Of a DNA stretch of 64,000 nt, positions 24,192 to 32,825 are shown piece by piece; position 1 is the stretch's first letter; each line of letters starts with the position of its first letter. A model generated the notes under the pieces. The model saw only the letters and a list, made by a program, of their open reading frames with translations. It had not been told where the DNA came from and ran no database searches. Origin of the DNA: Hyalangium ruber. Its GTDB lineage: Bacteria; Myxococcota; Myxococcia; Myxococcales; Myxococcaceae. The stretch is taken from positions 310,001 to 374,000 of the forward strand of contig NZ_JAXIVS010000002.1 of NCBI RefSeq assembly GCF_034259325.1, read 5' to 3'. Position numbers and translations under genes: made by a program.

Positions 24192-25291
24192 GGCTCTCCG
24201 TTCGAGTCCTTCCGCGACGGCTCTTGGGACGCAGCTCCCGCCCGCGCGGAGGCCTGCCGATAACGCGCGATGCGCCGGGCCACTTCCCGCCACGAGCCCG
24301 CCTCGGCCCGCGCCCCGCGCAGGTATTCCATCGTGTAGGCCACCGAGGTGCTCTTGAACGCCACCCCCGCCAGCCCCAGCCGGTCGGCCATCCGCGCCGC
24401 GCCCATCAGCGCCTCGGTCACCGGCTTGGTCGGCCCCGGCAACATCACCGCCGTGGCCAGCAGCGGCCGCGCCAGCGCGTTCATCTCGAAGAGCATCCGC
24501 CACGGATCCACCTGCGGCACGTCCGAGTGACGCTCCGACAGCCGCGAGTCCATGATGCCGTAGCGGTGCGCCCGCGCCAGCCACTTCTCGAAGCTGGTGT
24601 GGTCCGAGCCGTGGAGCACGTACGAGTCATTGCAGAAGCGCACGCGGCAGCCGGACTTCTCCAGGCGGATGCCCAGCTCGATGTCCTCCGACTGCTTCAG
24701 GTTCGGATCGAAGCCGCCCACCGCCACGTAGTCCTCGCGGCGGAACGAGACGTTGCCCGTGTAGAGGTTCCACCCGTGGGCGCCCTCTTCGTTCAGTCGC
24801 CGCGCCAGCCGGTCGTGCAGGTACGCGTACCAGCGCTCGAACAGCGGCATGTCGTCGATGGCCGGATCCGAATCAATGCGCCCCAGCACCACATGGCGCG
24901 AGCCGTCCGGGTGCTGCTCCAGGTGCCGCTGCACGAAGTCCTCGGGCACCTGCATGTCGTCGTCGGTGATGATGACGACATCGCCGCGCGAGGCCAGCAC
25001 GCCCCGGTGCCGCGCCGCCGCCGCGCCCGCGTTCTTCTGCGTCTCCACGCGCAAGGCGTAGGGCAGCTCCTTGGCCAGCTCGCGCAAGGGGCCTTCCGCC
25101 GGCTCCTTGGAGCCGTCGTCCACCACCATCACTTCGTAGTCACTGGGAGGCAGCGTCTGGCGCGCGAGCTGCCGCAGCAGCCGAGGCAACAGGGTCAGCC
25201 GGTTGTACGTGGCCATCACCACGCTCACCCGAGGCCGCTGCGCTTCGGTCCGCGGCGGCGCGTTGGCGCCGGCCGAGGGTCCGTCGCTCAC
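24188..25291 (-). CDS. Glycosyltransferase family 2
   Basis: About 367 residues. The GT-A fold starts VSVVMATYNRLTLLPRLLRQL, with VMVVDDGS as nucleotide-binding strand, the metal-binding DXD in IITDDDMQVP, and GNVSFRREDYVAVGGFD followed by KQSEDIELGIRL, typical of acceptor-side residues in GT2. No transmembrane helices are evident, so it should work on the cytoplasmic face. The start is GTG at 25291, formed within GTGA at the stop of the previous gene; upstream codons in this frame have no family similarity. It lies between the BY-kinase-like and GH44 genes of the EPS operon and should add a sugar to the repeat unit. Confidence 0.87.
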   Translation of the reverse strand: MSDGPSAGANAPPRTEAQRPRVSVVMATYNRLTLLPRLLRQLARQTLPPSDYEVMVVDDGSKEPAEGPLRELAKELPYALRVETQKNAGAAAARHRGVLASRGDVVIITDDDMQVPEDFVQRHLEQHPDGSRHVVLGRIDSDPAIDDMPLFERWYAYLHDRLARRLNEEGAHGWNLYTGNVSFRREDYVAVGGFDPNLKQSEDIELGIRLEKSGCRVRFCNDSYVLHGSDHTSFEKWLARAHRYGIMDSRLSERHSDVPQVDPWRMLFEMNALARPLLATAVMLPGPTKPVTEALMGAARMADRLGLAGVAFKSTSVAYTMEYLRGARAEAGSWREVARRIARYRQASARAGAASQEPSRKDSNGEP

Positions 25292-25929
25292 TTCTTGCTC
25301 CCCACCCGTTGCTGCAGCGTCACGCTGCCCAGGAAGCGCGCCTTGCCAATCATCTCCAGCGTGTGCTTGGCGGCGGAGAACTGCGTGGAGCCCAGCGGCA
25401 CGCACAACAGCGCGCGCTCGGCGGCCAGCGCCACCTCGAGCCCCACCGGATTGGTGATGACCGAGTCGATGCAGGTGACGACCATGCCGCCCTGCTCGAC
25501 GATTCCGCGGATGTCACGCACTAGCCGCGAGCCGGCGCCCGGAGGCAGCCCCTGCGCGTCGATGAGGCGGATGGGCCGCTCGCGGTACTGGCTGCCCACG
25601 GTGACGATGGCGCGCCCGGCGTCCAGACCCGAAGCTCCCGGCTGCGCGGGCACCACCACCAGCGAGGACCACTTCTCGCGCTGGGTGAGCAGCGTCCACA
25701 GGTGCAGCAGCTCGTTGGGAATCGGCTCCGCGGGAGCGGGAACGACTTCGTTCTGAACAGGGAGCTCTTCGGGCGCCAGGGGAATCGGCGTCGGAGTGCC
25801 CCTCACCACGGACCAGGGGCGTGGACGCGCCGCGTTGGGCTTGGGCGCATTGCCGTCGCCCCCCCGCGGAGGTCCTCCACCGCCCGGATTGTCCGTCGGC
25901 TCGTACATAGAGAGCCCCAGTCTACTCAT
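25288..25929 (-). CDS. Degenerate BY-kinase (CpsD/Wzc kinase-like) protein of the EPS operon
   Basis: 213 residues. A Pro/Gly-rich linker (15-60) precedes a domain with the layout of bacterial tyrosine kinases: LHLWTLLTQREKWSSLVVV at the first strand, IRLIDAQGLPP in the Walker A' place, and ALLCVPLGSTQFSAAKHTLE...FLGSVTL resembling the C-terminal strands. The Walker A is lost (VPAQPGASGLDAGRA lacks GKT/S), A' lacks the usual double acid, and no Tyr cluster ends the protein, so it is probably not an active kinase. An in-frame ATG at 26043 overlaps the wzy stop (ATGA), but the extra 38 codons have only about 60% G/C at third positions, against roughly 90% in real genes here, so ATG at 25929 is preferred; 25908 is also possible. 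Confidence 0.6.
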   Translation of the reverse strand: MSRLGLSMYEPTDNPGGGGPPRGGDGNAPKPNAARPRPWSVVRGTPTPIPLAPEELPVQNEVVPAPAEPIPNELLHLWTLLTQREKWSSLVVVPAQPGASGLDAGRAIVTVGSQYRERPIRLIDAQGLPPGAGSRLVRDIRGIVEQGGMVVTCIDSVITNPVGLEVALAAERALLCVPLGSTQFSAAKHTLEMIGKARFLGSVTLQQRVGSKK

Positions 25930-26039
25930 TTTCCGGTCGCTGCCCAGTGTGGCAACAGGATCATGTGTGCGCTCATGGCTACTGCTGGACGTCGCCTCGC
26001 GGCGCCGTTCCGCTCGGGATGAATGAGCACCTTTGCGGC

Positions 26040-27587
26040 TCATGTGCGCCTATATCCTTCCTGCTCCACGGCACCAGATTCCGCGGGGTTGGCGGAGGGC
26101 GCTGGGCCGGTGCTGCGCCAGGCCCCGGTGAGGGTCGCCAGCTTGCCCGCGATGGTGACGGCCAGGGCCATGAGGATGGTGCAGTACCAGCTGGTGATGC
26201 CCATGTCTCCGAAGCACTGGTTCGTGTAGGCGACGACAATCGCGACGGCCACCAGCGCCCCGGCGCGCCACTGCGGCACATGGGCCCGGTGGTAGGCGCG
26301 TACGGCGAAGAAGACGGTGAACGCCACGAAGAGCCACACCCCGGTGAAGCCCACCACTCCGCCGAAGGCCAGCAGGCCCAGCACCGAGTTGTGCGGATGG
26401 TAGAGGTAGTCCTCGAAGAGGTGAGAGATGTCCGCGAGCTTCATCACCTCGTCAAAGCCGTGGCCATAGCCCGTGCCGAGCATGGGGTTCTTCTGCCAGG
26501 TAGCGATGACGTTGAAGTTCTCCACGTCGCGGTAGTCCATCACGCCGGTGTCGTTGTGCTCGCCGACGATCATCGACTTGAACGTGTTCACAGGCGAGAA
26601 AATACCCGTCGGATTGGCCCAGCCCACGGCGACGTAGAGCAGGAACAGCGGCGCCATGAGGATGCCCGCGCGCGTGGCGTAGACCTTCACCTTCGACCAG
26701 GGGCTGATCAGATAGATGGCGACCAGGCACTGGTTGAAGCTGGCGTATGCCAGACGGCGGTCGTTGTAGTTCATCCCCATGAAGATGACGCCGCACACGA
26801 TCAACATGCGCCAGAAGTTCTTCCGGTTGGGCTCCTCGGCCCAGGAGGCCACGGCGAGCGACAGCCCCGTCACGTAGATCATCGTGTCCGAGTGCGTGGT
26901 GGCGTACTCGGTGTAGAGCCCTCCGGGCCGGGCGATGACGACGATGAAGAAGGCGCCCAGGAACGCCTTGGTGAAGGCGGCCGCGACGATGATGCGGCCC
27001 AGGACGCGGAAGTCCTGCGGCCCGCGGATGGCCGCGTTGAAGAGCATCACGAACACCGGCATCAGCAGCAGCTTCTGGAGCTGCCACTTGGCCGGGCGCA
27101 TGTCCCCGCCGCGCAGGTAGCCCCAGAGGTACATCCAGCTGATAGTCCCGAGGATGAGCAGCAGGGACATCACCAGCGGCCGGGGCAGCGGGACCACCTT
27201 CTCGTCCGTCTTCAGGCCCACGGCGTTGCGGTAGACGTAGAGCGCGGTGAGGCCGAAGACGGCCAGGTCGATGAGCGTGAAGCCCAGACCGGGCACGCCG
27301 GTGACGACGTTGAGGTTGATGAAGAACAGCCGGCCGACGAAGGACAGTGGCGACTTCCAGAGGCCCGAGTAGGGGTTCTCCACCGCGCAGTCGACGATCA
27401 GCAGGATCGCCAGCAGGGTGAGCACGGGGTAGCGGATGGGCACCTTGGCCAGCACCCACACCAGGATGGCCGCCACCATGGGCAGCATCGCCACGGGCGG
27501 AAAGAGGACGAGCAGGCCCAACGTGGCCATCACCACGCCCGCGATCAGCGTGAGGAACACCGGGGTGCGGGAGAGGAAGGCTTCCAT
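26040..27587 (-). CDS. wzy: O-antigen ligase/Wzy-type polysaccharide polymerase
   Basis: 515 residues with about twelve hydrophobic helices and a large non-membrane loop between about residues 325 and 395 that holds NPMLGTGYGHGFDE and YLYHPHNSVLGLLAFGG, the paired motifs of the Wzy_C (O-antigen ligase/polymerase) family. It would polymerise undecaprenyl-linked repeat units at the periplasmic face. ATG at 27587 has GAGG six bases upstream. Its place in an operon with Wzx, Wzc-like and OPX genes favours a polymerase over a ligase. M. xanthus has a comparable Wzy in its EPS pathway. Confidence 0.85.
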   Translation of the reverse strand: MEAFLSRTPVFLTLIAGVVMATLGLLVLFPPVAMLPMVAAILVWVLAKVPIRYPVLTLLAILLIVDCAVENPYSGLWKSPLSFVGRLFFINLNVVTGVPGLGFTLIDLAVFGLTALYVYRNAVGLKTDEKVVPLPRPLVMSLLLILGTISWMYLWGYLRGGDMRPAKWQLQKLLLMPVFVMLFNAAIRGPQDFRVLGRIIVAAAFTKAFLGAFFIVVIARPGGLYTEYATTHSDTMIYVTGLSLAVASWAEEPNRKNFWRMLIVCGVIFMGMNYNDRRLAYASFNQCLVAIYLISPWSKVKVYATRAGILMAPLFLLYVAVGWANPTGIFSPVNTFKSMIVGEHNDTGVMDYRDVENFNVIATWQKNPMLGTGYGHGFDEVMKLADISHLFEDYLYHPHNSVLGLLAFGGVVGFTGVWLFVAFTVFFAVRAYHRAHVPQWRAGALVAVAIVVAYTNQCFGDMGITSWYCTILMALAVTIAGKLATLTGAWRSTGPAPSANPAESGAVEQEGYRRT

Positions 27588-27622
27588 CGTCGTCCTCGGG
27601 GGCTACGCGCCACGCAAGGCCC

Positions 27623-28816
27623 TCAGGGCTTGCGCGCCTCGCGGGTGGTGCGCACCCACTCCCCCTTCTTGTCTCGAGGACCCACGGCCATCAGCCACAC
27701 CTTCCACACGACGTAGAAGGGCGCCCGCGCCAGGGCCAGCAGCCCCTGCACGCCCATGCCGGACACCCACCAGCCACGAAACACGTAGAGGCCCAGGCTG
27801 GCCACGCAGAAAGCCGCCGCGTACGCGCTGAAGGCCACCCGGTCCTGCCACACCGAGAGCGCGCCCGCCGCCCCGGCCACCGCCAGCGCGCCGAGCACCA
27901 CGTAGCTCAGCGGCGGCACCAGCAGGTCCATGGCCAGGTCCAGCAGCACGGGGTTGCGCTTCTCGAGCGCCTCGTCCAGCAGCGGCACGCCGAACTGCTT
28001 CGTCATCGCCCAGCGCCCGCCCTCCCAGCGGCGGCGCTGCGAGCGCGAGGCCTTCTCCGAGGAGACCATCTCTCCCAGCACCTCGGCCTCCCACGCGTAA
28101 TGAACGCGGTGGCCGGCCCGGCCCAGGCGGATGCCGTACTCCAGGTCCTCCACGATGGAGAACGCGTCGTGCGGCACCTCGCGGATGACGCGGTGGCTGA
28201 AGCACATGCCGTTGCCGCGCAGGCCGCAGGAGACCTCCAGCCGCTCGCGCCCCTGCGAGCGCACCTTGTGGAACAGCGCCATGCCGATGGCCATCAGCCG
28301 CGTGCGCCACGAGTCATTCGGGTTGAGCACACCGTAGTGCGCCTGGATGGCCTGAGCGCCCGCCTCCAACCGCAGGCCGAAGGAGTGCAGCAGGTGCGGG
28401 GACACCTCGGTGTCCGCGTCCACCACCACCACCGCGTCGGCGAAGCCGTCCTTCAGGCTGTGCTCGAAGGCGTGCGCCAGCGCGAAGCCCTTGCCCCGCT
28501 TCTCCGTGTCGTAGCGCACCAGCACCGTGGCGCCCGCGTCGCGCGCCCGCTCCGCCGTGGTGTCCGAGCAGTTGTCGGCCACCACGAGGACGCGCCGCAG
28601 CTCCGCCGGGTAGTCCAGCGCCAGCAGGTTGCGCACCGTGCGGGCGATGCCCGCCTCCTCGTTGTGCGCGGGGACGATGATGTCGAACCGCAGCCGGGGC
28701 GCCACCCGCGGGGGCGTTGGCAGGTTCGCTGACAGCAGCGTCAGCAGCAGCAGATAGCCGCACGCCAGCACCACCGGCAGCGACAGCACCAGCAGCAGCA
28801 CGTCCATCCAAGTCAC
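27623..28816 (-). CDS. Membrane glycosyltransferase family 2
   Basis: 397 residues. One N-terminal helix (about 5-28) is followed by a GT-A domain: FDIIVPAHNEEAGIARTV, DNCSDTTAERA, VVVDADTEVSPHLL carrying the DXD, then ISF-like EDLEYGIRLGRAGHRV and SQRRRWEGGRW, equivalent to the Q-x-x-R-W motif. Three C-terminal helices follow. This layout is that of membrane-bound GT2 enzymes that extend lipid-linked or processive glycans. The start is GTG at 28816 with GAGGTG five bases upstream. In M. xanthus an enzyme of this type (EpsU) lies next to the Wzc-like gene, as here. Donor and acceptor sugars are unknown. Confidence 0.87.
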   Translation of the reverse strand: MTWMDVLLLVLSLPVVLACGYLLLLTLLSANLPTPPRVAPRLRFDIIVPAHNEEAGIARTVRNLLALDYPAELRRVLVVADNCSDTTAERARDAGATVLVRYDTEKRGKGFALAHAFEHSLKDGFADAVVVVDADTEVSPHLLHSFGLRLEAGAQAIQAHYGVLNPNDSWRTRLMAIGMALFHKVRSQGRERLEVSCGLRGNGMCFSHRVIREVPHDAFSIVEDLEYGIRLGRAGHRVHYAWEAEVLGEMVSSEKASRSQRRRWEGGRWAMTKQFGVPLLDEALEKRNPVLLDLAMDLLVPPLSYVVLGALAVAGAAGALSVWQDRVAFSAYAAAFCVASLGLYVFRGWWVSGMGVQGLLALARAPFYVVWKVWLMAVGPRDKKGEWVRTTREARKP

Positions 28817-28847
28817 GGCGTCACCTCGGCCCGGGACTCCATCTGCC

Positions 28848-30341
28848 TCACCCCTGGCCCCGATCCAGCTCCGCCAGCACCGGCAGCCCCAGACCGCGCT
28901 CCACCTGCCAGCTCTCCAGCACCCGGCCGCTGAGCACGTCTCGCGCCAGCGCCGCGAACACCGCCAGCAGCAGCCCCGCCACCACCCCGCCCACCGCGAT
29001 GATGAGCGCGTTGGGCTTGATCGGCTTGCGCGGGAACTCCGCGGGCGTCAGCTCCGTGAAGCGGTACTTGAAGGACTTGTCGGCGATCTCCCGCTCCAGC
29101 TTCGCCGCGTCGATGCGCTTGAGGATCATCTGCTGCGCGTTCAGCCGGCTGCGCAGCCGCTCCAGCGTCACCGCCGCGCTCGGGTTCTCCGACACCGCCG
29201 GCAACAGCCCCATCAGCACGCGCTCCAGGCCATACGGGTCCGGCACCGGCTCGTCCGGGAACGGCAGCGACTTGCCGCCCATGTCCGCGTACTCGGCCAG
29301 CATCTCCTTCTCCTCGGCCTGCAGCGCCTTCATCTGCGGCGAGCCCGCCCGCAGCGAGGCCACCTTGCTCTCCAGGTCCACCACCGTGGGATGGTCTGGC
29401 GCGTACATCTCCCGCTTCTGCGCCAGCTCGTCCTGCAGCTCCGTCATCCGCTGGTTGTGCTGCACCTGCGTGTCGGCGATGGCCCGGCGCTTGGCGCGGA
29501 TGAGGAAGCGCAGCTGCGCCAGCTCCTGGTCCGTGGAGGAGAAGCGCGGCAACAGCCGGGGGTCTCCCACCACGCGCCGCCGCTCGAGCATGATCGACGA
29601 GAACGTCTTCTCGAATTCGTCGTAGGACTCGCGGACGGCCTCGCCCGCCTGCTGCTCGTGCGCCTGGAGGATGGCGATGGCGTCATCCACGCTGGCCAGC
29701 TCCTCCTTCTTGCGCGCCTCCAGGAAGCTCTGCTTGGCCGCGTCCACCAGCTCGTACGCCAGCTGCGGGTCGCCCCACTCCACGCCGATGGCCACCTTGC
29801 CATCGTCCGTGTTCACCCGGAGCTTCTTCTCCAGCGTGCCCACCATGCCATCCATGCGCGCGTCCTCGTCCGGCGGCGAGGAGATCATCCGCATCACCGT
29901 GTCCTTGGCGCGCAGCAGCGGCGGGCGCGTGGCCTCCCACCGGTCCAGCAGGTTGATCTTCTTGATCAGGGCAATGAGGTTGTCCTGGCGCAGCACCGCC
30001 TCGGCGGCCGCGCGCGTCTGCGCGTCCACCTCGTTGGGCGGGCGCATGGGGTTGGGCGGATCCGGGTTGAGGATGTTGGCGCGCTCGGGGTTCACCAGCG
30101 CGGCGATGGTGGCCGCGCGCCGGGGCAAAAGCTTCGTCTCCGAGTACCACGTGCGCGGCAGGAGCTTGGCCGCCGACAGCGCCAGCGTCGCCGTCACCGC
30201 GAAGGTGGCCAGCGCCAGCACCCGGTGCCGCTGCACCGCGTGGCGCACGTAGCCCACGTAGTCCTTGATCTGCTCCCAGTCGAAGATCTGCGCCTGCTGG
30301 CGCTCCACTTCGGGCAGTTTGTCCTCATGGGGTGCGGACAT
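28848..30341 (-). CDS. epsV: Wzz/Wzc-type polysaccharide co-polymerase without kinase domain
   Basis: 497 residues with one helix near 41-60 and another near 442-464, a long periplasmic region with extended coiled coil between them, and a Wzz-type N-terminal segment (DYVGYVRHAVQRHRVLALATF). The family regulates chain length and links Wzy polymerisation to the outer-membrane exporter. The cytoplasmic tail after the second helix is only about 30 residues, so there is no tyrosine kinase domain; a separate degenerate kinase-like gene lies further down the operon. ATG at 30341 has GGGAGG eight bases upstream. It overlaps the receiver gene by 17 bases. The symbol rests on likeness and synteny with M. 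xanthus EpsV. Confidence 0.83.
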   Translation of the reverse strand: MSAPHEDKLPEVERQQAQIFDWEQIKDYVGYVRHAVQRHRVLALATFAVTATLALSAAKLLPRTWYSETKLLPRRAATIAALVNPERANILNPDPPNPMRPPNEVDAQTRAAAEAVLRQDNLIALIKKINLLDRWEATRPPLLRAKDTVMRMISSPPDEDARMDGMVGTLEKKLRVNTDDGKVAIGVEWGDPQLAYELVDAAKQSFLEARKKEELASVDDAIAILQAHEQQAGEAVRESYDEFEKTFSSIMLERRRVVGDPRLLPRFSSTDQELAQLRFLIRAKRRAIADTQVQHNQRMTELQDELAQKREMYAPDHPTVVDLESKVASLRAGSPQMKALQAEEKEMLAEYADMGGKSLPFPDEPVPDPYGLERVLMGLLPAVSENPSAAVTLERLRSRLNAQQMILKRIDAAKLEREIADKSFKYRFTELTPAEFPRKPIKPNALIIAVGGVVAGLLLAVFAALARDVLSGRVLESWQVERGLGLPVLAELDRGQG

Positions 30342-30753
30342 CGCTCTTGCCTCCCGAGGCCAGCTCGGCCGCCCGCGCCAACAGTCTCACCACCTGCTGG
30401 TTGAACTCTTCCTGAGTAAAGGGCTTGGTCAAGTAACCATCCGCCCCCACTTCTTCTGCCTGAGCCCGGTCCAAAAGCGTTCCGCGCGCGCTGATCATCA
30501 GCACCGGCAGGCCCTCCAGCTCTGACTGCCCGCGGATGTACTCGCACACGTCGTACCCAGACACGTCCGGCAGTGTCAGGTCCAGGCACACCAGGTCCGG
30601 CCGGCTGTGCGCCAGCTGCTCGATGGCCGCGCGCCCGTTGGACGCCTCCACGAGGTGGCGTACGCCCAGCGCGTGCAGGAACTCGCCCACCATCTTCCGG
30701 AACAAGGGCGAGTCCTCCACCACGAGGACCGTTTGTTGCGAGACGTCCACCAT
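30325..30753 (-). CDS. epsW: Receiver-only response regulator within the EPS operon
   Basis: 142 residues, a single receiver domain: LVVEDSPLF with the acid pair, phospho-acceptor Asp in LVCLDLTLPDVSGYDV, MISARGT with the Ser/Thr switch residue, and GYLTKPFTQEEF with the conserved Lys. No DNA-binding or enzymatic output is present. It ends inside the Wzc-like gene (17-base overlap), so production is tied to the export machinery. In M. xanthus a single-domain regulator (EpsW) has the same place in the EPS locus; the symbol is assigned on that basis. It may tune synthesis or export through protein contacts. Confidence 0.82.
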   Translation of the reverse strand: MVDVSQQTVLVVEDSPLFRKMVGEFLHALGVRHLVEASNGRAAIEQLAHSRPDLVCLDLTLPDVSGYDVCEYIRGQSELEGLPVLMISARGTLLDRAQAEEVGADGYLTKPFTQEEFNQQVVRLLARAAELASGGKSDVRTP

Positions 30754-30774
30754 GGAGTGCTTCCGGGTCCTCTC

Positions 30775-30948
30775 CTAATCGTCCAGCTGGGGCCAGATGA
30801 CCAGCACGGCGAAGGCGTAGCAAAGGTTGAAGACGACCATCATCAGGATGGCCTTCTTGACGCCCCGGACCTGGTGGCGTTCACGCGCCGCCAGGCTCGG
30901 AAGCAAAATGATGGAGTACAACACCGATAGCAGCAGGAACTTCTTCAT
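30775..30948 (-). CDS. Small membrane protein in the EPS operon
   Basis: 57 residues with two hydrophobic helices, LLLSVLYSIILLPSLAA and ILMMVVFNLCYAFAVLVIW, joined by a basic loop (RERHQVRGVKK). It fills the gap between the EpsX-like and receiver genes, 16 and 21 bases from its neighbours on the same strand, so it belongs to the operon. ATG at 30948 begins the first helix; a longer in-frame start at 30978 would overlap the EpsX-like gene. I do not recognise a family. A structural or assembly role in the inner-membrane complex is possible. Confidence 0.65.
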   Translation of the reverse strand: MKKFLLLSVLYSIILLPSLAARERHQVRGVKKAILMMVVFNLCYAFAVLVIWPQLDD

Positions 30949-30964
30949 CCATCGCCTGGTGGGA

Positions 30965-32170
30965 TTAAAGCCTACCATTCTCCTGACGGATCACCAATCC
31001 AACGCCCGCGAACCACTTATAGATGGGGTCGTCATCGATCAGAAATTCTCTCAACCTCAAGAGTCGACCGGACGCCACTACGGCCGAGGAGCGAGTAACC
31101 GGCCATTGGACCTTGAAGGACAGGCGCTCCTCGCCATCGCGGCGGTGGAAGCCGTCGGTGCGGGCCTGGGCAGCGGACAGCTCGACATTCACCTGGGCCT
31201 TGCGGCGCCCCTTCCACTCGAAGCCGAAGGCGCCCTCGGTGCGGGGGAAGACGTCGGTGGTGAAGGCGTTGACGAAGGGCACGTAGCGGGCCGTCAGCTT
31301 GGCCTTCACCGGCCAGTGGAAGCCCACCGGCACTGGCACGGAGAGGCTGGCCTCGCCCGTGGGGTGGAGGATGGACTCGGTGGAGTGCCGGTAGGGGGTG
31401 TCCTGCGGGCGCCGCTCGCCGACCGCCACCCCGGCCTCCAGCCGACCTTCGATCAGCGGGTGGAACTTGTACTGCAGCACGGGCATGGCCTGGAGCAGCG
31501 AGAGCCGCGCGTCGGTGGAGAAGTTCACCTCGCGGGCATACACGTGCATGCCCAGCACCAACCGGCGGGTGGCGGAGTGGAAGACCAGGGCCCGCACCTC
31601 GGGGCCAATCTGTGAGGGGGTGACGCGGTCACCTCGCGGGCGCACGTTCTCGGGCGCATCCAACAGGCCGTTGACGACCAGGCCGCCCATGACGCCGATG
31701 TACGTGCGCCGGATGCTCGTCACGTCGAAGCCCACCATGCTCTCCGAGTAGACGTACTGGCTGGCGTCCAGCAGGCGCACGTCTCCCTCGATGGTGGGCG
31801 CCGGCACCCGGAAGTCCTCGAAGGGGAAGGAGCCGTACGTCATCGACTCCATGGCCCACACCTTGAAGCCGCGCGTGAGCTGGTACTCGCCGCGCAGGAA
31901 CAGGAAGGTGAGCACCTCCAGCGTGGGCTGGGTGAAGGCGCGGCGCATCATCAACTGCGGCTCGAGGATGGCCTTCACCTCCATGCGCGGCGCATAGAGG
32001 ATGACCTCTCCTCGCGGGGTGATGACGAAGTCCTGCAGCACGTCGCTGTCGGCGCGCTCGGTCAGGTTCGGCGTACGGACGAAGGTCTCCGTCCGCACGG
32101 CGGACGAGTAGCGCATGGCCGGAGTCGTGGCCAGCACCAGGCTCGTCATCAGCGCGGGCAGCATCGCCAT
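30965..32170 (-). CDS. epsX: EpsX/WzpX-type outer-membrane beta-barrel for EPS export
   Basis: 401 residues. A short cleavable N-terminus (MAMLPALMTSLVLATTPA) leads into an alternating hydrophobic/polar beta pattern throughout, with aromatic strand ends (for example FKVWAMESMTYG, LVLGMHVYAREVNF, LSFKVQWPV). No enzyme motif appears. The gene directly follows the OPX gene by four bases, as in the myxobacterial EPS, spore-coat and biosurfactant loci, where integral beta-barrels complete OPX proteins that lack their own outer-membrane helix. The start is ATG at 32170 with GGTGGAG upstream. Function is inferred from fold pattern and synteny. Confidence 0.72.
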   Translation of the reverse strand: MAMLPALMTSLVLATTPAMRYSSAVRTETFVRTPNLTERADSDVLQDFVITPRGEVILYAPRMEVKAILEPQLMMRRAFTQPTLEVLTFLFLRGEYQLTRGFKVWAMESMTYGSFPFEDFRVPAPTIEGDVRLLDASQYVYSESMVGFDVTSIRRTYIGVMGGLVVNGLLDAPENVRPRGDRVTPSQIGPEVRALVFHSATRRLVLGMHVYAREVNFSTDARLSLLQAMPVLQYKFHPLIEGRLEAGVAVGERRPQDTPYRHSTESILHPTGEASLSVPVPVGFHWPVKAKLTARYVPFVNAFTTDVFPRTEGAFGFEWKGRRKAQVNVELSAAQARTDGFHRRDGEERLSFKVQWPVTRSSAVVASGRLLRLREFLIDDDPIYKWFAGVGLVIRQENGRL

Positions 32171-32174
32171 CCGC

Positions 32175-32825
32175 TCACTCCACCACCACGACGTCGCCGG
32201 TGCGCAGGCGGAAGGAGGCACCCTTGCCCTGGGTGCGGATGACGGCCTCGTAGTCGAAGCGGATGCGCATCGGCGCGGGCGACTCCGCCTGGCGCCGCAG
32301 CACGTAGATGCCGTCGAGCTGGGCGTAGTCCGTGAAGCCGTCGGCCTGGGCCAGCGCCTGCAGCACGCCGGAGCCCGGGTCCAGCTCCTTCATGCCTGGG
32401 TCCTTCACCTCGCCCAGCACCGCCACCTTCAGCGGCTCGGCCTTGGCCACCGTCACCGTGACGACGGGGTTGCTCACCAGCGGCTTGAGCAACTCCTCCA
32501 GCCTGCGGGCGAGCACGGGCGGGGTGAGCCCCTCGGCGTCCACGTCGTTGAGCAACGAGAGGGTGATGCGGCCGTCCTCGCGCACCTGCGTCTGCGTGGA
32601 CATCTCACGCTGGTTCCACACGTTGATGGCGAGGATGTCGCCCTTGCGGATGATGTAGCCCTCGTCCTGAAGAGAGGGCGGCTCGCGGTAGTCATCCACC
32701 CAGACGAAGCGGCCCGGCATGTAGCAGGCCGACAGCAGCAGCAGCGCGGCGGGCAGCAGGGCCCGGAAGAGGAACACAGGAGTGGAGCGGTTCAAACGGC
32801 GCATAGAAGAGAGGCTCCGGCTCAT
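32175..32825 (-). CDS. epsY: Polysaccharide export (OPX/Wza-like) lipoprotein, short form
   Basis: 216 residues. A lipoprotein signal ends ALLPAALLLLSAC (Cys34). The poly_export domain follows (about 55-140: YIIRKGDILAINVWNQREMS, VREDGRITLSLLNDVDAEG), then one SLBB domain (about 145-210: KVAVLGEVKDPG, ADGFTDYA). The protein stops there, with no C-terminal amphipathic helix such as E. coli Wza uses to cross the outer membrane, so it needs a partner pore; the next gene encodes a beta-barrel. ATG at 32825 overlaps the wzx stop (ATGA). It corresponds to EpsY in M. xanthus by order and size. Confidence 0.88.
   Translation of the reverse strand: MSRSLSSMRRLNRSTPVFLFRALLPAALLLLSACYMPGRFVWVDDYREPPSLQDEGYIIRKGDILAINVWNQREMSTQTQVREDGRITLSLLNDVDAEGLTPPVLARRLEELLKPLVSNPVVTVTVAKAEPLKVAVLGEVKDPGMKELDPGSGVLQALAQADGFTDYAQLDGIYVLRRQAESPAPMRIRFDYEAVIRTQGKGASFRLRTGDVVVVE

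Noticed and set aside
25930-26043. Longer start for the BY-kinase-like gene with an ATGA overlap to wzy
   Set aside because: The overlap is tempting, but third-position G/C of these 38 codons is only about 60%, far below genes here; 25929 is preferred.
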